31,805 nucleotides of DNA from contig JBGVRX010000009.1 of NCBI GenBank assembly GCA_045128835.1, positions 1 through 31,805 of the forward strand. Reading direction: 5' to 3'. The DNA comes from CALVUJ01 sp045128835. Lineage in GTDB: Bacteria; Bacillota_I; Bacilli_A; RFN20; DUOF01. Position numbers and translations under genes: made by a program. The notes below the pieces were generated by a model. It saw only the letters and a program-made list of their open reading frames with translations. It did not search any database and was not told where the DNA came from. The number at the start of each line of letters is the position of its first letter. Within the stretch, counting starts at the first letter, position 1. Below, in pieces: positions 15,421-21,727 of the stretch.

Positions 15421-16667
15421 TAATTAAATTTATATCTTGGATGACCTTTACTAATACTTGTCTCATCCGTTTTCATTGTATTTTTGATAAACTCACATTC
15501 CTTTTTAATTATAGGAAGTAATCTTTCATATTCACTCTTAGTTAAATTTCTATACTTAATTTCATCAATACACATAAAGTCTCCAACCTTACAAAACTCA
15601 AACTCATTTTTTATTTTAGCTATATCCACATTAGATTTTTCTTTTAAAATAAATCTTCCGTTTTCAATTTTATTTTTAATAAAAAACTCTATATATTTTT
15701 TTCTATTTTCTGGTTTAGCTATATATATTGGAGGCATTACAATATCATAAGTATTTGTATCCATATCTTTTACTACTAGATATGGCTCTTTTTTAGCCAC
15801 TGCCATCTCTTTAACATCTTTTAACATCTTATTATACTTACGCTCATCTTTTGTTCTTAAAACAACATTTGAAGAAGAAATATAATAAGTTTCTCCTTTA
15901 TTAAAAGTCATTATTTTAGATTGCTTCTTAGTTTTTAAAAATTTAATTAATTGTTCACTAGTGCCCTCAAAAGTATCTCCATTAAAATCATATTTATATT
16001 GCTTTGTTCTAGAGTTATATGTAACCAAAAAGTCTTCTTGGCTTGCTACATCTTCTCTAAACTTTCTTATCATATAAGGATATGTAGATTCTTTATTACT
16101 ACTATCTAAATTAAATTTTTCTTCACCTAATAGTTCAATAAGTTCTCTTTTATGCAAATAATCAACTTGCAAAGTCATTTTATATTTATCATCTATTCTT
16201 TGATGAGCTTTAGAACCTCTTGCACTTTGTTGCTCAACAAAATATTGAAGCATAATTGTTAATAAACGGTGGTTACCATCTCCATTATTAAAAATATTAC
16301 CTTCATTATCGATGACTATTGGATACACTTTTTTAGTATTCACATAGCTTTCTACAATATCAAACTTAAAATCTCCGATATTATTAAAAACAAAAGGATT
16401 CGCAGAAGCATTCTCATACATAAACCAATCTATTAATCTAGTACCAGAATGATTGTACCCTGAGTTTTCAAAATATGTAGGTAAAACAGTAACACTTGAA
16501 CTTCTAATTAGTCCAGTTCCCAGGGAATATCCATTACATCTAGTTACTTGATCAGTAAAAGTTTTTCTTTCGGCATACAAAAAATCATGAACATCAGGAT
16601 CATTTATATCCAGTCCATATTTAGCCAAGAATCTATTAAGAATTTTTAACTTTTCTTCCTGTCTCAT
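15420..16667 (-). CDS. Uncharacterised protein with ParB/DGQHR-like core
   Basis: A 415-residue protein. Residues about 110-140 read VYPIVIDNEGNIF followed by GDGNHRLL (DGNHR at 130-134), which resembles the D-G-x-H-R signature of ParB/Srx-type nuclease or nucleotide-binding domains in phage and DNA-modification proteins. The rest is not recognised; about 250-415 is a lysine-rich mixed region. No signal peptide. SD AAGGGGA precedes ATG 16667. It is monocistronic, immediately left of the duplicated toxin-antitoxin modules. The function (DNA-binding, NTP hydrolysis or defence) is not decided by the sequence. Confidence 0.65.
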   Translation of the reverse strand: MRQEEKLKILNRFLAKYGLDINDPDVHDFLYAERKTFTDQVTRCNGYSLGTGLIRSSSVTVLPTYFENSGYNHSGTRLIDWFMYENASANPFVFNNIGDFKFDIVESYVNTKKVYPIVIDNEGNIFNNGDGNHRLLTIMLQYFVEQQSARGSKAHQRIDDKYKMTLQVDYLHKRELIELLGEEKFNLDSSNKESTYPYMIRKFREDVASQEDFLVTYNSRTKQYKYDFNGDTFEGTSEQLIKFLKTKKQSKIMTFNKGETYYISSSNVVLRTKDERKYNKMLKDVKEMAVAKKEPYLVVKDMDTNTYDIVMPPIYIAKPENRKKYIEFFIKNKIENGRFILKEKSNVDIAKIKNEFEFCKVGDFMCIDEIKYRNLTKSEYERLLPIIKKECEFIKNTMKTDETSISKGHPRYKFN

Positions 16668-16687
16668 AACTATTTCCCCTTTATTTG

Positions 16688-16696
16688 ATTATAACA
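16688..16696 (-). promoter_or_regulatory. Extended -10 promoter of the 15420-16667 gene
   Basis: Minus-strand TGTTATAAT about 20 nt before the start codon; the upstream -35 is weak. Confidence 0.55.
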
Positions 16697-16754
16697 CACC
16701 CTAAACAAATAAAAAGTTTTTTATTTCTTTTCCACTTCAAATGTTTTTAAAATA

Positions 16755-16784
16755 TTGTTATAAACTTTGAAAATGGAGTATAAT
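16755..16784 (+). promoter_or_regulatory. Promoter of antitoxin-like small RNA, copy 1
   Basis: TTGTTA (16755-16760), 18-nt spacer, perfect TATAAT (16779-16784). The same two boxes with the same spacing precede copy 2, although most of the spacer differs, which argues that the boxes are selected. Confidence 0.7.
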
Positions 16785-16790
16785 ATTAAT

Positions 16791-16873
16791 AGAGGTAGCC
16801 GAGAGGCAACCCTTTGTGATTTGAGTTGCCTACTCAGGACTACGTGGTAATAGTTGAGTAGGCTTTTCTTTTA
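16791..16873 (+). ncRNA. Antitoxin-like small RNA, copy 1
   Basis: Predicted RNA of about 83 nt from its own promoter. Its 5' hairpin pairs GUAGCC with GGCAAC around a GAGA (GNRA) tetraloop, with one A-A mismatch. An unpaired linker containing CCCTTTGTGAT (16810-16820) follows. The terminator is a 9-bp stem GCCTACTCA / TGAGTAGGC (16828-16836 / 16855-16863), with an inner ACTA/TAGT helix and a T-rich tail. It is convergent to, and wholly antisense of, the 3' region of the minus-strand toxin mRNA, the arrangement of txpA/RatA and bsrG/SR4 in Bacillus. The antitoxin role is inference. Confidence 0.7.
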
Positions 16874-16942
16874 TCTTTTTGTATCTTTTATTTCTTTTAA
16901 AAGCAATATTGCAATTAGCAAAAAAAGACTTATATCACCCAT
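16871..16942 (-). CDS. Small hydrophobic peptide, putative type I toxin, copy 1
   Basis: A 23-codon ORF. The peptide begins MGDISLFLLIAILLL and ends KEIKDTKR: a short N terminus, one hydrophobic segment (about residues 4-15) and a basic tail, the usual form of type I membrane toxins. A near-perfect SD GGGAGG (16950-16955) is 7 nt from ATG, stronger than most genes nearby. An identical ORF is at 17191-17262. The leader can fold so that CCCT (16978-16981) pairs with the AGGG of the SD, around an inner ATAAC/GTTAT helix. The mRNA 3' region is antisense to the small RNA at 16791-16873. I do not recognise the family. A membrane-depolarising toxin is inferred from form and layout. Confidence 0.72.
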   Translation of the reverse strand: MGDISLFLLIAILLLKEIKDTKR

Positions 16943-17022
16943 AAGCAGTCCTCCCTATAATAACAGTGTTATCACAAAGGGCTGCACCCAACTACCTGTA
17001 GGTTTTACCCTACATTAATATC

Positions 17023-17049
17023 TATATAGATAATTTTTTATACGTAACA
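17023..17049 (-). promoter_or_regulatory. Candidate toxin promoter, copy 1
   Basis: Minus-strand TGTTAC (17044-17049) and TATATA (17023-17028), 15 nt apart (16 if TTGTTA is taken as the -35). The same pair with equal spacing is at 17342-17368, although the spacer differs. It would give a toxin leader of about 75 nt. Confidence 0.45.
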
Positions 17050-17074
17050 ACTTTTTGTTCATCATTAAAAGTTA

Positions 17075-17104
17075 TTGTTATATCTTAACTTTTTTTGATA
17101 TAAT
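17075..17104 (+). promoter_or_regulatory. Promoter of antitoxin-like small RNA, copy 2
   Basis: TTGTTA, 18-nt spacer, TATAAT, as in copy 1 but with a mostly different spacer. Confidence 0.7.
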
Positions 17105-17110
17105 ATTAGT

Positions 17111-17193
17111 AGAGGTAGCCGAGAGGCAACCCTTTGTGATTTGAGTTGCCTACTCAGGACTACGTCGAAATAGTTGAGTAGGCTTTTCTTTTA
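17111..17193 (+). ncRNA. Antitoxin-like small RNA, copy 2
   Basis: Same structure as copy 1. The only changes within the RNA are two bases in the terminator loop (CGTCGAAA in place of CGTGGTAA); both stems and the CCCTTTGTGAT linker are unchanged. Confidence 0.7.
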
Positions 17194-17262
17194 TCTTTTT
17201 GTATCTTTTATTTCTTTTAAAAGCAATATTGCAATTAGCAAAAAAAGACTTATATCACCCAT
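17191..17262 (-). CDS. Small hydrophobic peptide, putative type I toxin, copy 2
   Basis: The peptide and SD are identical to copy 1 at nucleotide level. The leader differs at two bases: here the block TAGTTGAGT (17306-17314 on the opposite strand) matches the small RNA exactly, whereas copy 1 has TAGTTGGGT. The stretch matching the small RNA linker is shortened by a G-to-A change at 17304. If each antitoxin favours its own mRNA, these leader and loop differences would be where that is encoded (inference). Confidence 0.72.
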   Translation of the reverse strand: MGDISLFLLIAILLLKEIKDTKR

Positions 17263-17341
17263 AAGCAGTCCTCCCTATAATAACAGTGTTATCACAAAGG
17301 GCTACACTCAACTACCTGTAGGTTTTACCTACATTAATATC

Positions 17342-17368
17342 TATATAAACTATAATGGATCTGTAACA
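17342..17368 (-). promoter_or_regulatory. Candidate toxin promoter, copy 2
   Basis: Minus-strand TGTTAC (17363-17368), 15-nt spacer, TATATA (17342-17347), as in copy 1. Confidence 0.45.
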
Positions 17369-17435
17369 TTTAATATTCTCTTTTTATTCTTAAAACCAAA
17401 TTAATGTATTACAATAACTTTAAGAGGTGAATGTG

Positions 17436-18536
17436 GTGATTCTAGAACAATACTTACAAGTTAACTCTAATTTCTTTTATAGCGAAAAATTAAACATTAA
17501 GCCCTCTAAAGGATATAAGAAAGTGAATTTAAAAAAGCTAAATGCGGAAGAATTAGGTTCCACTTTAGAATCCATTGTTTTTAGTGAGAATAAAAACAAC
17601 TTTATTCATATAAAAACAAATAAAGGTGAATTTGTTTTATTGACCGTTACTAGTGATATAACAAAAGAACAAACTTTAGACTTTTTAAAAGAAAATTCAA
17701 GTAAGTATCCTACTTATTATTTTAGAAATGTAGACTACTTTGATTTCGGAATATTTGGATATGCCCAAAACGGGAAAATAGAAAGATATTTATCTTATAA
17801 CAGTGAAGCAATGGGGGATGAAAACATTGTTGAATGGATCGGTAAACCTCATAAGTGGGAATATGCGACTCATACGTTTTACACTAAGAAGAAACTTGAA
17901 GAATGTGAAATGAGTTTTGGGTGGGATGAAGTTTGTAATATGATTTATTACTATCTACCTTTTATAACTGAAGAAGTAGAAATACTTGAAGTTAATGCTT
18001 ACACAAAAAATAAACAAATAAAAAAAGTACAAAAGTGCAAATATAAAAAAGTAAGAAAAGATATTTTAACTAAATTATATGTAACTGTATTGTCTCATGA
18101 AATACCCGGAATATTAATAAATGCACTTGTTTATGATGATAGTGTTATTCTTCATGATTTAATGCTTGGAGTAATAAAAGAAAATAAAGAAGATAAACTA
18201 GAAAATCAAATATTATTCTCTAATTTAGTATCTAAAATAAATTATAATGAAAATAATAGTGAAATCGAATTTCATAATGGACTAGTTCAACTATTAGAGG
18301 CTTCTACTAATAGCGAAGTAAAAACCTTAAAAGAAATTGCTCCTTACATCAAAAAATTAAAAGAGGAAAAAGAACTGTATTACTTATATATATCTCCAAT
18401 CAACAAAAACAAATATAAATTAGAATTACTAAAACGAGGAGAACAAAAAGAAACCATTTTTATCGGTTATAACTTTAATAAAAAGAATTCTAATAAAATA
18501 TATAAAATACTAAACAAAGAATATAAAAAGAAGTAG
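17436..18536 (+). CDS. Uncharacterised protein, 366 residues
   Basis: Not recognised. A soluble protein with no signal peptide or membrane helix. Features are a central Trp-rich stretch (GKPHKWEYATH, FGWDEVCNMIYYYLP), a lysine-rich strand (KKVQKCKYKKVRKD) and a lysine-rich C terminus. AGAGGTGA at 17423-17430 makes GTG 17436 the best start; GTG 17427 lies inside the SD and GTG 17433 is too close. It has no operon partner. The stop is at the edge of a strong terminator shared with the convergent pyrophosphohydrolase gene. Confidence 0.7.
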   Translation: MILEQYLQVNSNFFYSEKLNIKPSKGYKKVNLKKLNAEELGSTLESIVFSENKNNFIHIKTNKGEFVLLTVTSDITKEQTLDFLKENSSKYPTYYFRNVDYFDFGIFGYAQNGKIERYLSYNSEAMGDENIVEWIGKPHKWEYATHTFYTKKKLEECEMSFGWDEVCNMIYYYLPFITEEVEILEVNAYTKNKQIKKVQKCKYKKVRKDILTKLYVTVLSHEIPGILINALVYDDSVILHDLMLGVIKENKEDKLENQILFSNLVSKINYNENNSEIEFHNGLVQLLEASTNSEVKTLKEIAPYIKKLKEEKELYYLYISPINKNKYKLELLKRGEQKETIFIGYNFNKKNSNKIYKILNKEYKKK

Positions 18537-18555
18537 CAAGTCGCTACTTCTTTTG
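18526..18555. terminator. Bidirectional terminator between convergent genes
   Basis: A perfect 12-bp stem AAAAGAAGTAGC / GCTACTTCTTTT with a 5-nt loop, overlapping both neighbouring stop regions. Confidence 0.92.
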
Positions 18556-18885
18556 TTTACCTAATTCAATTACTTTTTCTAGGAAGATTTTATCTTCAAA
18601 ACCTCCGCGTTTTTCTCTTTTTTTATCCATTACTCTAATAACATCTTCTAATGATGCATTTTCTAGTTTTGCTAAAGAAGAGATAATTTCTAGCATGTCT
18701 GCAAGTTCTTCAATTCTATCACTAGAACTCGCATTAAGAACTTCATTATATTCTTCATATAACTTCTTTTCTAATTCAGTTTTATACTCCTCATCAGATA
18801 AGATTCTTGTGTATGGTTCTCCGCCATTTTTCTTAATAATTGAAGGAATGTTATCTCTTACTAATTTATTGTATATTTGTTCCAT
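18544..18885 (-). CDS. MazG-like nucleoside triphosphate pyrophosphohydrolase
   Basis: A 113-residue all-alpha NTP pyrophosphatase of the MazG / phosphoribosyl-ATP pyrophosphohydrolase-like superfamily. YNKLVRDNIPSIIKKNGG (5-22) is the usual N-terminal signature. The Mg-binding acids form ExxE (Glu45, Glu48) and ExxD (Glu60, Asp63 in EELADMLE). These enzymes hydrolyse non-canonical or excess NTPs to NMP and PPi; phage and house-cleaning versions exist. SD AAGGAG. It starts 2 nt after the stop of the 518-residue gene, so the two are one operon. Confidence 0.85.
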   Translation of the reverse strand: MEQIYNKLVRDNIPSIIKKNGGEPYTRILSDEEYKTELEKKLYEEYNEVLNASSSDRIEELADMLEIISSLAKLENASLEDVIRVMDKKREKRGGFEDKIFLEKVIELGKQKK

Positions 18886-18887
18886 TA

Positions 18888-20444
18888 TTATCTCCTTCTT
18901 TCATTACCAGGCAAACAGTCATTTAGTTTACTAGTCATTTCATCTCTTAATTGTCTTAATCTTTCTATTCTTTCAGTAGCGCCTGCTTTAAGGTCTTCTA
19001 CTCTTGATAAATAGTTAATCTCATCTCTAACGGTAGAAATAAGAAGATAATCTTGCTCCTCTCCTTGCTCTGTACGTAGTGATTCTATTTTGTCCAAGAA
19101 GAAAGGTCTTCCTCTTTTATAATAATGTCCAATTAACTCTGGAACAGTTAAAGAAATTGAAGTATCACAATGTGCTCCATGTACACGCATTTCATCTAAT
19201 GGTATATCCGTTTCATCATGGAACTCAGTCTTAAATCCTAACAAATGAACTTCTCTTTCAAAATGCGGATTAAGACAAGCAATTATTTTTTCATCCATCA
19301 AGTGATCATCTGGAGTAATGCCTTTTTCTTCAATAAATTCTTTTGCTTTAATAATATTTAATTGATCTTGAATGTATGGATCCTTTAAATCAATTCCTGC
19401 ATCAATAAGCGTATTTTTGGCCTTTTCGTCAGTTGGATCAAAAGCATACTTGTAAAATGCTACCCAAATATCACTTCTTGCTTCAATATATTTATTATTT
19501 TTAGTTAAAATTTTTCTAGCTGGTCCTAAAACTAGGAAAATATCTTTTTCATTAGTTTTTCCTTCAGGCGCATTATAATCTAGTATCATTTCTACTACAT
19601 TATTTAAATTAAGGAAATTAACTGTATTTGCTGCCTTAACAATAAATCTACTGAAATTAATAATAGGATAATCTAAACCTGTTTTAGCTTTATATCTTTG
19701 TTTAAACTTAGCTATAGTCGCAGAATTAGGTTTTAAATTTCCTTCCGAGTCATAAGCGTTAGGAAACTTTGCTCTATCTTCCTCTACAAACTCTAATGTT
19801 TTTTTATGAAGCATATATAAATGAAGTTGCCCATACTCAGAAGTTACCCAGTTTAAAACCTTTTCAGCATCAGTAGAGCCATATTCACTACTATTTCCTA
19901 TAAGCTTAAGGACATACTTTTTCAAAATGTTTTTATTAGAATCTGGTTTCATTGGGTCTTCAAATTCTGTTAAACCTAAAAGATGCGCTAAATTATGTTC
20001 TTTTATCTCTAAACATCTTTGCATATTTTGATTAAAAGTATCCTCAGGTAAATCTAAAACTAACAGATTATCCTTATAATACATCTCAAAAACATCTTTA
20101 TTCGCCTTTATAAGTTTTAATAATAAATCTAAATCCGCTAAACTAGGAATAATAGCTCCCATTGATTCATCTTCAAAATATTTAGAAGGAACTTTAATAT
20201 CTGATCTTTTTCTATCACCTTTCATAAAAGCAACGATATACTCGATAGTATCTTCAAAAATCCTTCTACCGGAATAACTTAACTGATTATTATCTACTGC
20301 ATCAAACATTTCAATAATGAATTTCATTCTTGATTCATTGTCTTTAAATACTTCATCAAAACTTTTATTTGATCTAAGACTTCCACAATTAGCCTCATAT
20401 ATCTCTCTGAAATATTCATAAAACCTTTTAGAATTTCTAATCAT
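18888..20444 (-). CDS. Uncharacterised protein, about 518 residues (possible PBECR-like nuclease region)
   Basis: No confident family. Residues about 100-230 (YKDNLLVLDLPEDTF, EHNLAHLLGLTEF) and 250-330 (PIINFSRFIVKAANTVNFL) recall PBECR-type phage-associated nuclease domains (barnase/EndoU/RelE-like); this is from memory of pattern only. The C-terminal region has REVHLLGFKTEFHDE, HGAHCDTSISL and a charged helix ending CLPGNERRR. No signal peptide. ATG 20444 is preferred, since AGGTGA precedes it; the GTG at 20453 lies within that SD. Co-transcribed with the MazG-like gene (2-nt gap). A toxin/house-cleaning pairing is possible but untested. Confidence 0.6.
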   Translation of the reverse strand: MIRNSKRFYEYFREIYEANCGSLRSNKSFDEVFKDNESRMKFIIEMFDAVDNNQLSYSGRRIFEDTIEYIVAFMKGDRKRSDIKVPSKYFEDESMGAIIPSLADLDLLLKLIKANKDVFEMYYKDNLLVLDLPEDTFNQNMQRCLEIKEHNLAHLLGLTEFEDPMKPDSNKNILKKYVLKLIGNSSEYGSTDAEKVLNWVTSEYGQLHLYMLHKKTLEFVEEDRAKFPNAYDSEGNLKPNSATIAKFKQRYKAKTGLDYPIINFSRFIVKAANTVNFLNLNNVVEMILDYNAPEGKTNEKDIFLVLGPARKILTKNNKYIEARSDIWVAFYKYAFDPTDEKAKNTLIDAGIDLKDPYIQDQLNIIKAKEFIEEKGITPDDHLMDEKIIACLNPHFEREVHLLGFKTEFHDETDIPLDEMRVHGAHCDTSISLTVPELIGHYYKRGRPFFLDKIESLRTEQGEEQDYLLISTVRDEINYLSRVEDLKAGATERIERLRQLRDEMTSKLNDCLPGNERRR

Positions 20445-20461
20445 AATTATCACCTAAAAAC

Positions 20462-20469
20462 ATTATATC
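20462..20469 (-). promoter_or_regulatory. Extended -10 promoter of the 518-residue gene operon
   Basis: Minus-strand TGATATAAT-type extended -10, with TTGTAG 16 nt upstream as a possible -35. The leader would be about 11 nt and barely includes the SD. Confidence 0.45.
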
Positions 20470-20471
20470 AC

Positions 20472-20504
20472 AAATAAAAATATCTACAATTACATTATTG
20501 TAGA
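20472..20504 (-). terminator. Intrinsic terminator of the SGNH lipoprotein gene
   Basis: An 8-bp stem TCTACAAT / ATTGTAGA with a 6-nt loop, followed on the minus strand by a T-rich tail. Confidence 0.8.
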
Positions 20505-20509
20505 CACTT

Positions 20510-21229
20510 CTATTTATAATTATCTTTTATAAAATTAGCTATTTGAGGAGCCATTACATTAGTAATAAATTCTTGGTTAGGATGAATGCCATCACAATCA
20601 CTATTATCCATTATACTTTCAAAGTTACCGGTCTCAAATAAATCTAAAACAGGTATTTCATAAAGATTAGCAACTTCCTTAATCGCATTATTTACATCTT
20701 CTAAAGTATATCCACTAGAATTAGTATCACTCCAAAGAATAACTCCAAAATGTTCTTTATAAGGTGTCATATAAAAAACAAAACTTTCACTATAATTTTC
20801 TTTTAAATAACTCATTGTTACATGAAGTGCCCCATAAACAGTAGTTATATCATTATCCTCTATATCTCCTAAAGGTAAAGAGCGATTATAATCATTAACT
20901 CCTCCTAGAACACCAATAATATCCGCTTGCTTATTATAAGAAGTAATAACATCACTCATACAAGGCAAATTCAAATTATTCGAAGTATAAGTCGCACCAC
21001 TTACACCTTTGTTTTCATATGATTTCAAACCTAAAAGTTCACTAACTACTGTTGGATAAGGATTCTCTACTCTTCCACCTATTTTTAAATCAGCACCATA
21101 AGTTATGCTGTCCCCAAAAGCAGTAAACGTTAACTCACTAAAATCAACTTCTTTAGGATAGTAAATGTTACAACCTGAAATAAGAAAAGCAAAAATAAAA
21201 GAAAGCATCAAACTAACTATTTTCTTCAT
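20510..21229 (-). CDS. SGNH/GDSL-family hydrolase lipoprotein
   Basis: A 239-residue esterase/lipase-type hydrolase. The signal peptide MKKIVSLMLSFIFAFLISGC ends in a lipobox with Cys20, so it is anchored on the outer face of the membrane. Catalytic blocks are FGDSITYGAD (Ser nucleophile), GGVNDYN (Asn/Gly oxyanion, block III) and DCDGIHPN (Asp-x-x-His, block V). Substrates of such lipoproteins include acylated glycans and lipids; none is fixed here. The start is placed at 21229 because AGGAGGG lies 5 bases upstream; the upstream in-frame extension is not signal-like and overlaps the promoter. Confidence 0.9.
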   Translation of the reverse strand: MKKIVSLMLSFIFAFLISGCNIYYPKEVDFSELTFTAFGDSITYGADLKIGGRVENPYPTVVSELLGLKSYENKGVSGATYTSNNLNLPCMSDVITSYNKQADIIGVLGGVNDYNRSLPLGDIEDNDITTVYGALHVTMSYLKENYSESFVFYMTPYKEHFGVILWSDTNSSGYTLEDVNNAIKEVANLYEIPVLDLFETGNFESIMDNSDCDGIHPNQEFITNVMAPQIANFIKDNYK

Positions 21230-21257
21230 TATATCCCTCCTATTTACTCCTATCATT

Positions 21258-21286
21258 AGGATACTATTAAGCAAAACAAACTTCAA
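21258..21286 (-). promoter_or_regulatory. Promoter of the SGNH lipoprotein gene
   Basis: Minus-strand TTGAAG, 17-nt spacer, TATCCT, about 29 nt before the ATG. Confidence 0.4.
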
Positions 21287-21308
21287 TATTCCTCTTAATT
21301 TTTTCTTC

Positions 21309-21336
21309 TTGATAAAATTTAATTAAGTGATAAAAT
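21309..21336 (+). promoter_or_regulatory. Promoter of the 121-residue gene
   Basis: TTGATA, 16-nt spacer, TAAAAT with an upstream TG (extended -10), 16 nt before the ATG. Confidence 0.65.
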
Positions 21337-21352
21337 ATTTTTGGTGATGTAA

Positions 21353-21718
21353 ATGGATGACATTATAAATAAATTAACTCATGATGGTGAGTACGCTACT
21401 GATGTATGTTTACTTCTAGTATTAGAAGACGCTAATGAATCATTACACTATCTAAACTATTTAAATATTACAGGTAAAGAATTAGAAACTCTTGCTCATG
21501 ATTGTCTACCTATTTTTGATATAAATTACCTAAGACAAACTATTCGTTTTCTAAGATCAGGATTTCTATCAATGGATGATGTAAAGAAAAACTTAAACAG
21601 TCCTAATCCAGTATGTTTCATTAATAGGTTAATTAAAGAAGGAGAAGACTGGGAAAGAGTATATGAAGAATACTCTTATAATTTCTATAAAAATTTAAAT
21701 AATAAAAAAGGCCGTTAA
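21353..21718 (+). CDS. Uncharacterised helical protein, 121 residues
   Basis: Not recognised. An acidic, mostly helical cytosolic protein (LLLVLEDANESLHYLNYLNI, CLPIFDINYLRQTIRFLRSG). SD GGTGA is 6 bases from ATG. It is convergent with the reverse transcriptase gene and their stop codons overlap by 4 nt, inside a shared terminator. It has its own promoter, so it is not obviously part of the RT locus, although a phase-coupled partner cannot be excluded. Confidence 0.7.
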   Translation: MDDIINKLTHDGEYATDVCLLLVLEDANESLHYLNYLNITGKELETLAHDCLPIFDINYLRQTIRFLRSGFLSMDDVKKNLNSPNPVCFINRLIKEGEDWERVYEEYSYNFYKNLNNKKGR

Positions 21719-21727
21719 GCCTTTTTT
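21704..21727. terminator. Bidirectional terminator shared with the RT gene
   Basis: A 9-bp stem AAAAAAGGC / GCCTTTTTT with a 6-nt loop that contains both overlapping stop codons. Confidence 0.92.

Larger units (their letters stand above)
16779..17028. repeat. Tandem module, copy 1 (250 bp)
   Basis: Direct repeat unit, copy 2 at 17099-17347 with an offset of about 320 bp. I count about six differences: one base just after the small RNA -10 box (16789), two in the small RNA terminator loop (16846, 16848), two in the toxin leader (16984, 16988) and one deleted C near 17008. The peptide ORF, SD and antisense seed are identical. Sequence outside the unit differs, so this looks like a tandem duplication of a complete module. 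Confidence 0.95.
17099..17347. repeat. Tandem module, copy 2 (249 bp)
   Basis: Second copy of the unit at 16779-17028; the differences are listed there. Confidence 0.95.

Noticed and set aside
16791..16863. tRNA-like or T-box-like reading of GGTAGCCGAGAGGC
   Set aside because: No acceptor stem, no T-arm and no CCA-type end; the fold is a GNRA hairpin plus terminator, and no downstream plus-strand gene is regulated directly by it.
16779..17347. Two near-identical repeats as a CRISPR array or IS remnant
   Set aside because: Only two long units, each with its own ORF, promoter and terminator; no short regular repeats, spacers, transposase or flanking target duplications.
17174..17404. 76-codon plus-strand open frame across the second module
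   Set aside because: It runs antisense to the 23-codon toxin ORF, has no SD, and the equivalent frame in copy 1 is not preserved to the same extent. It is a shadow of the antisense strand.
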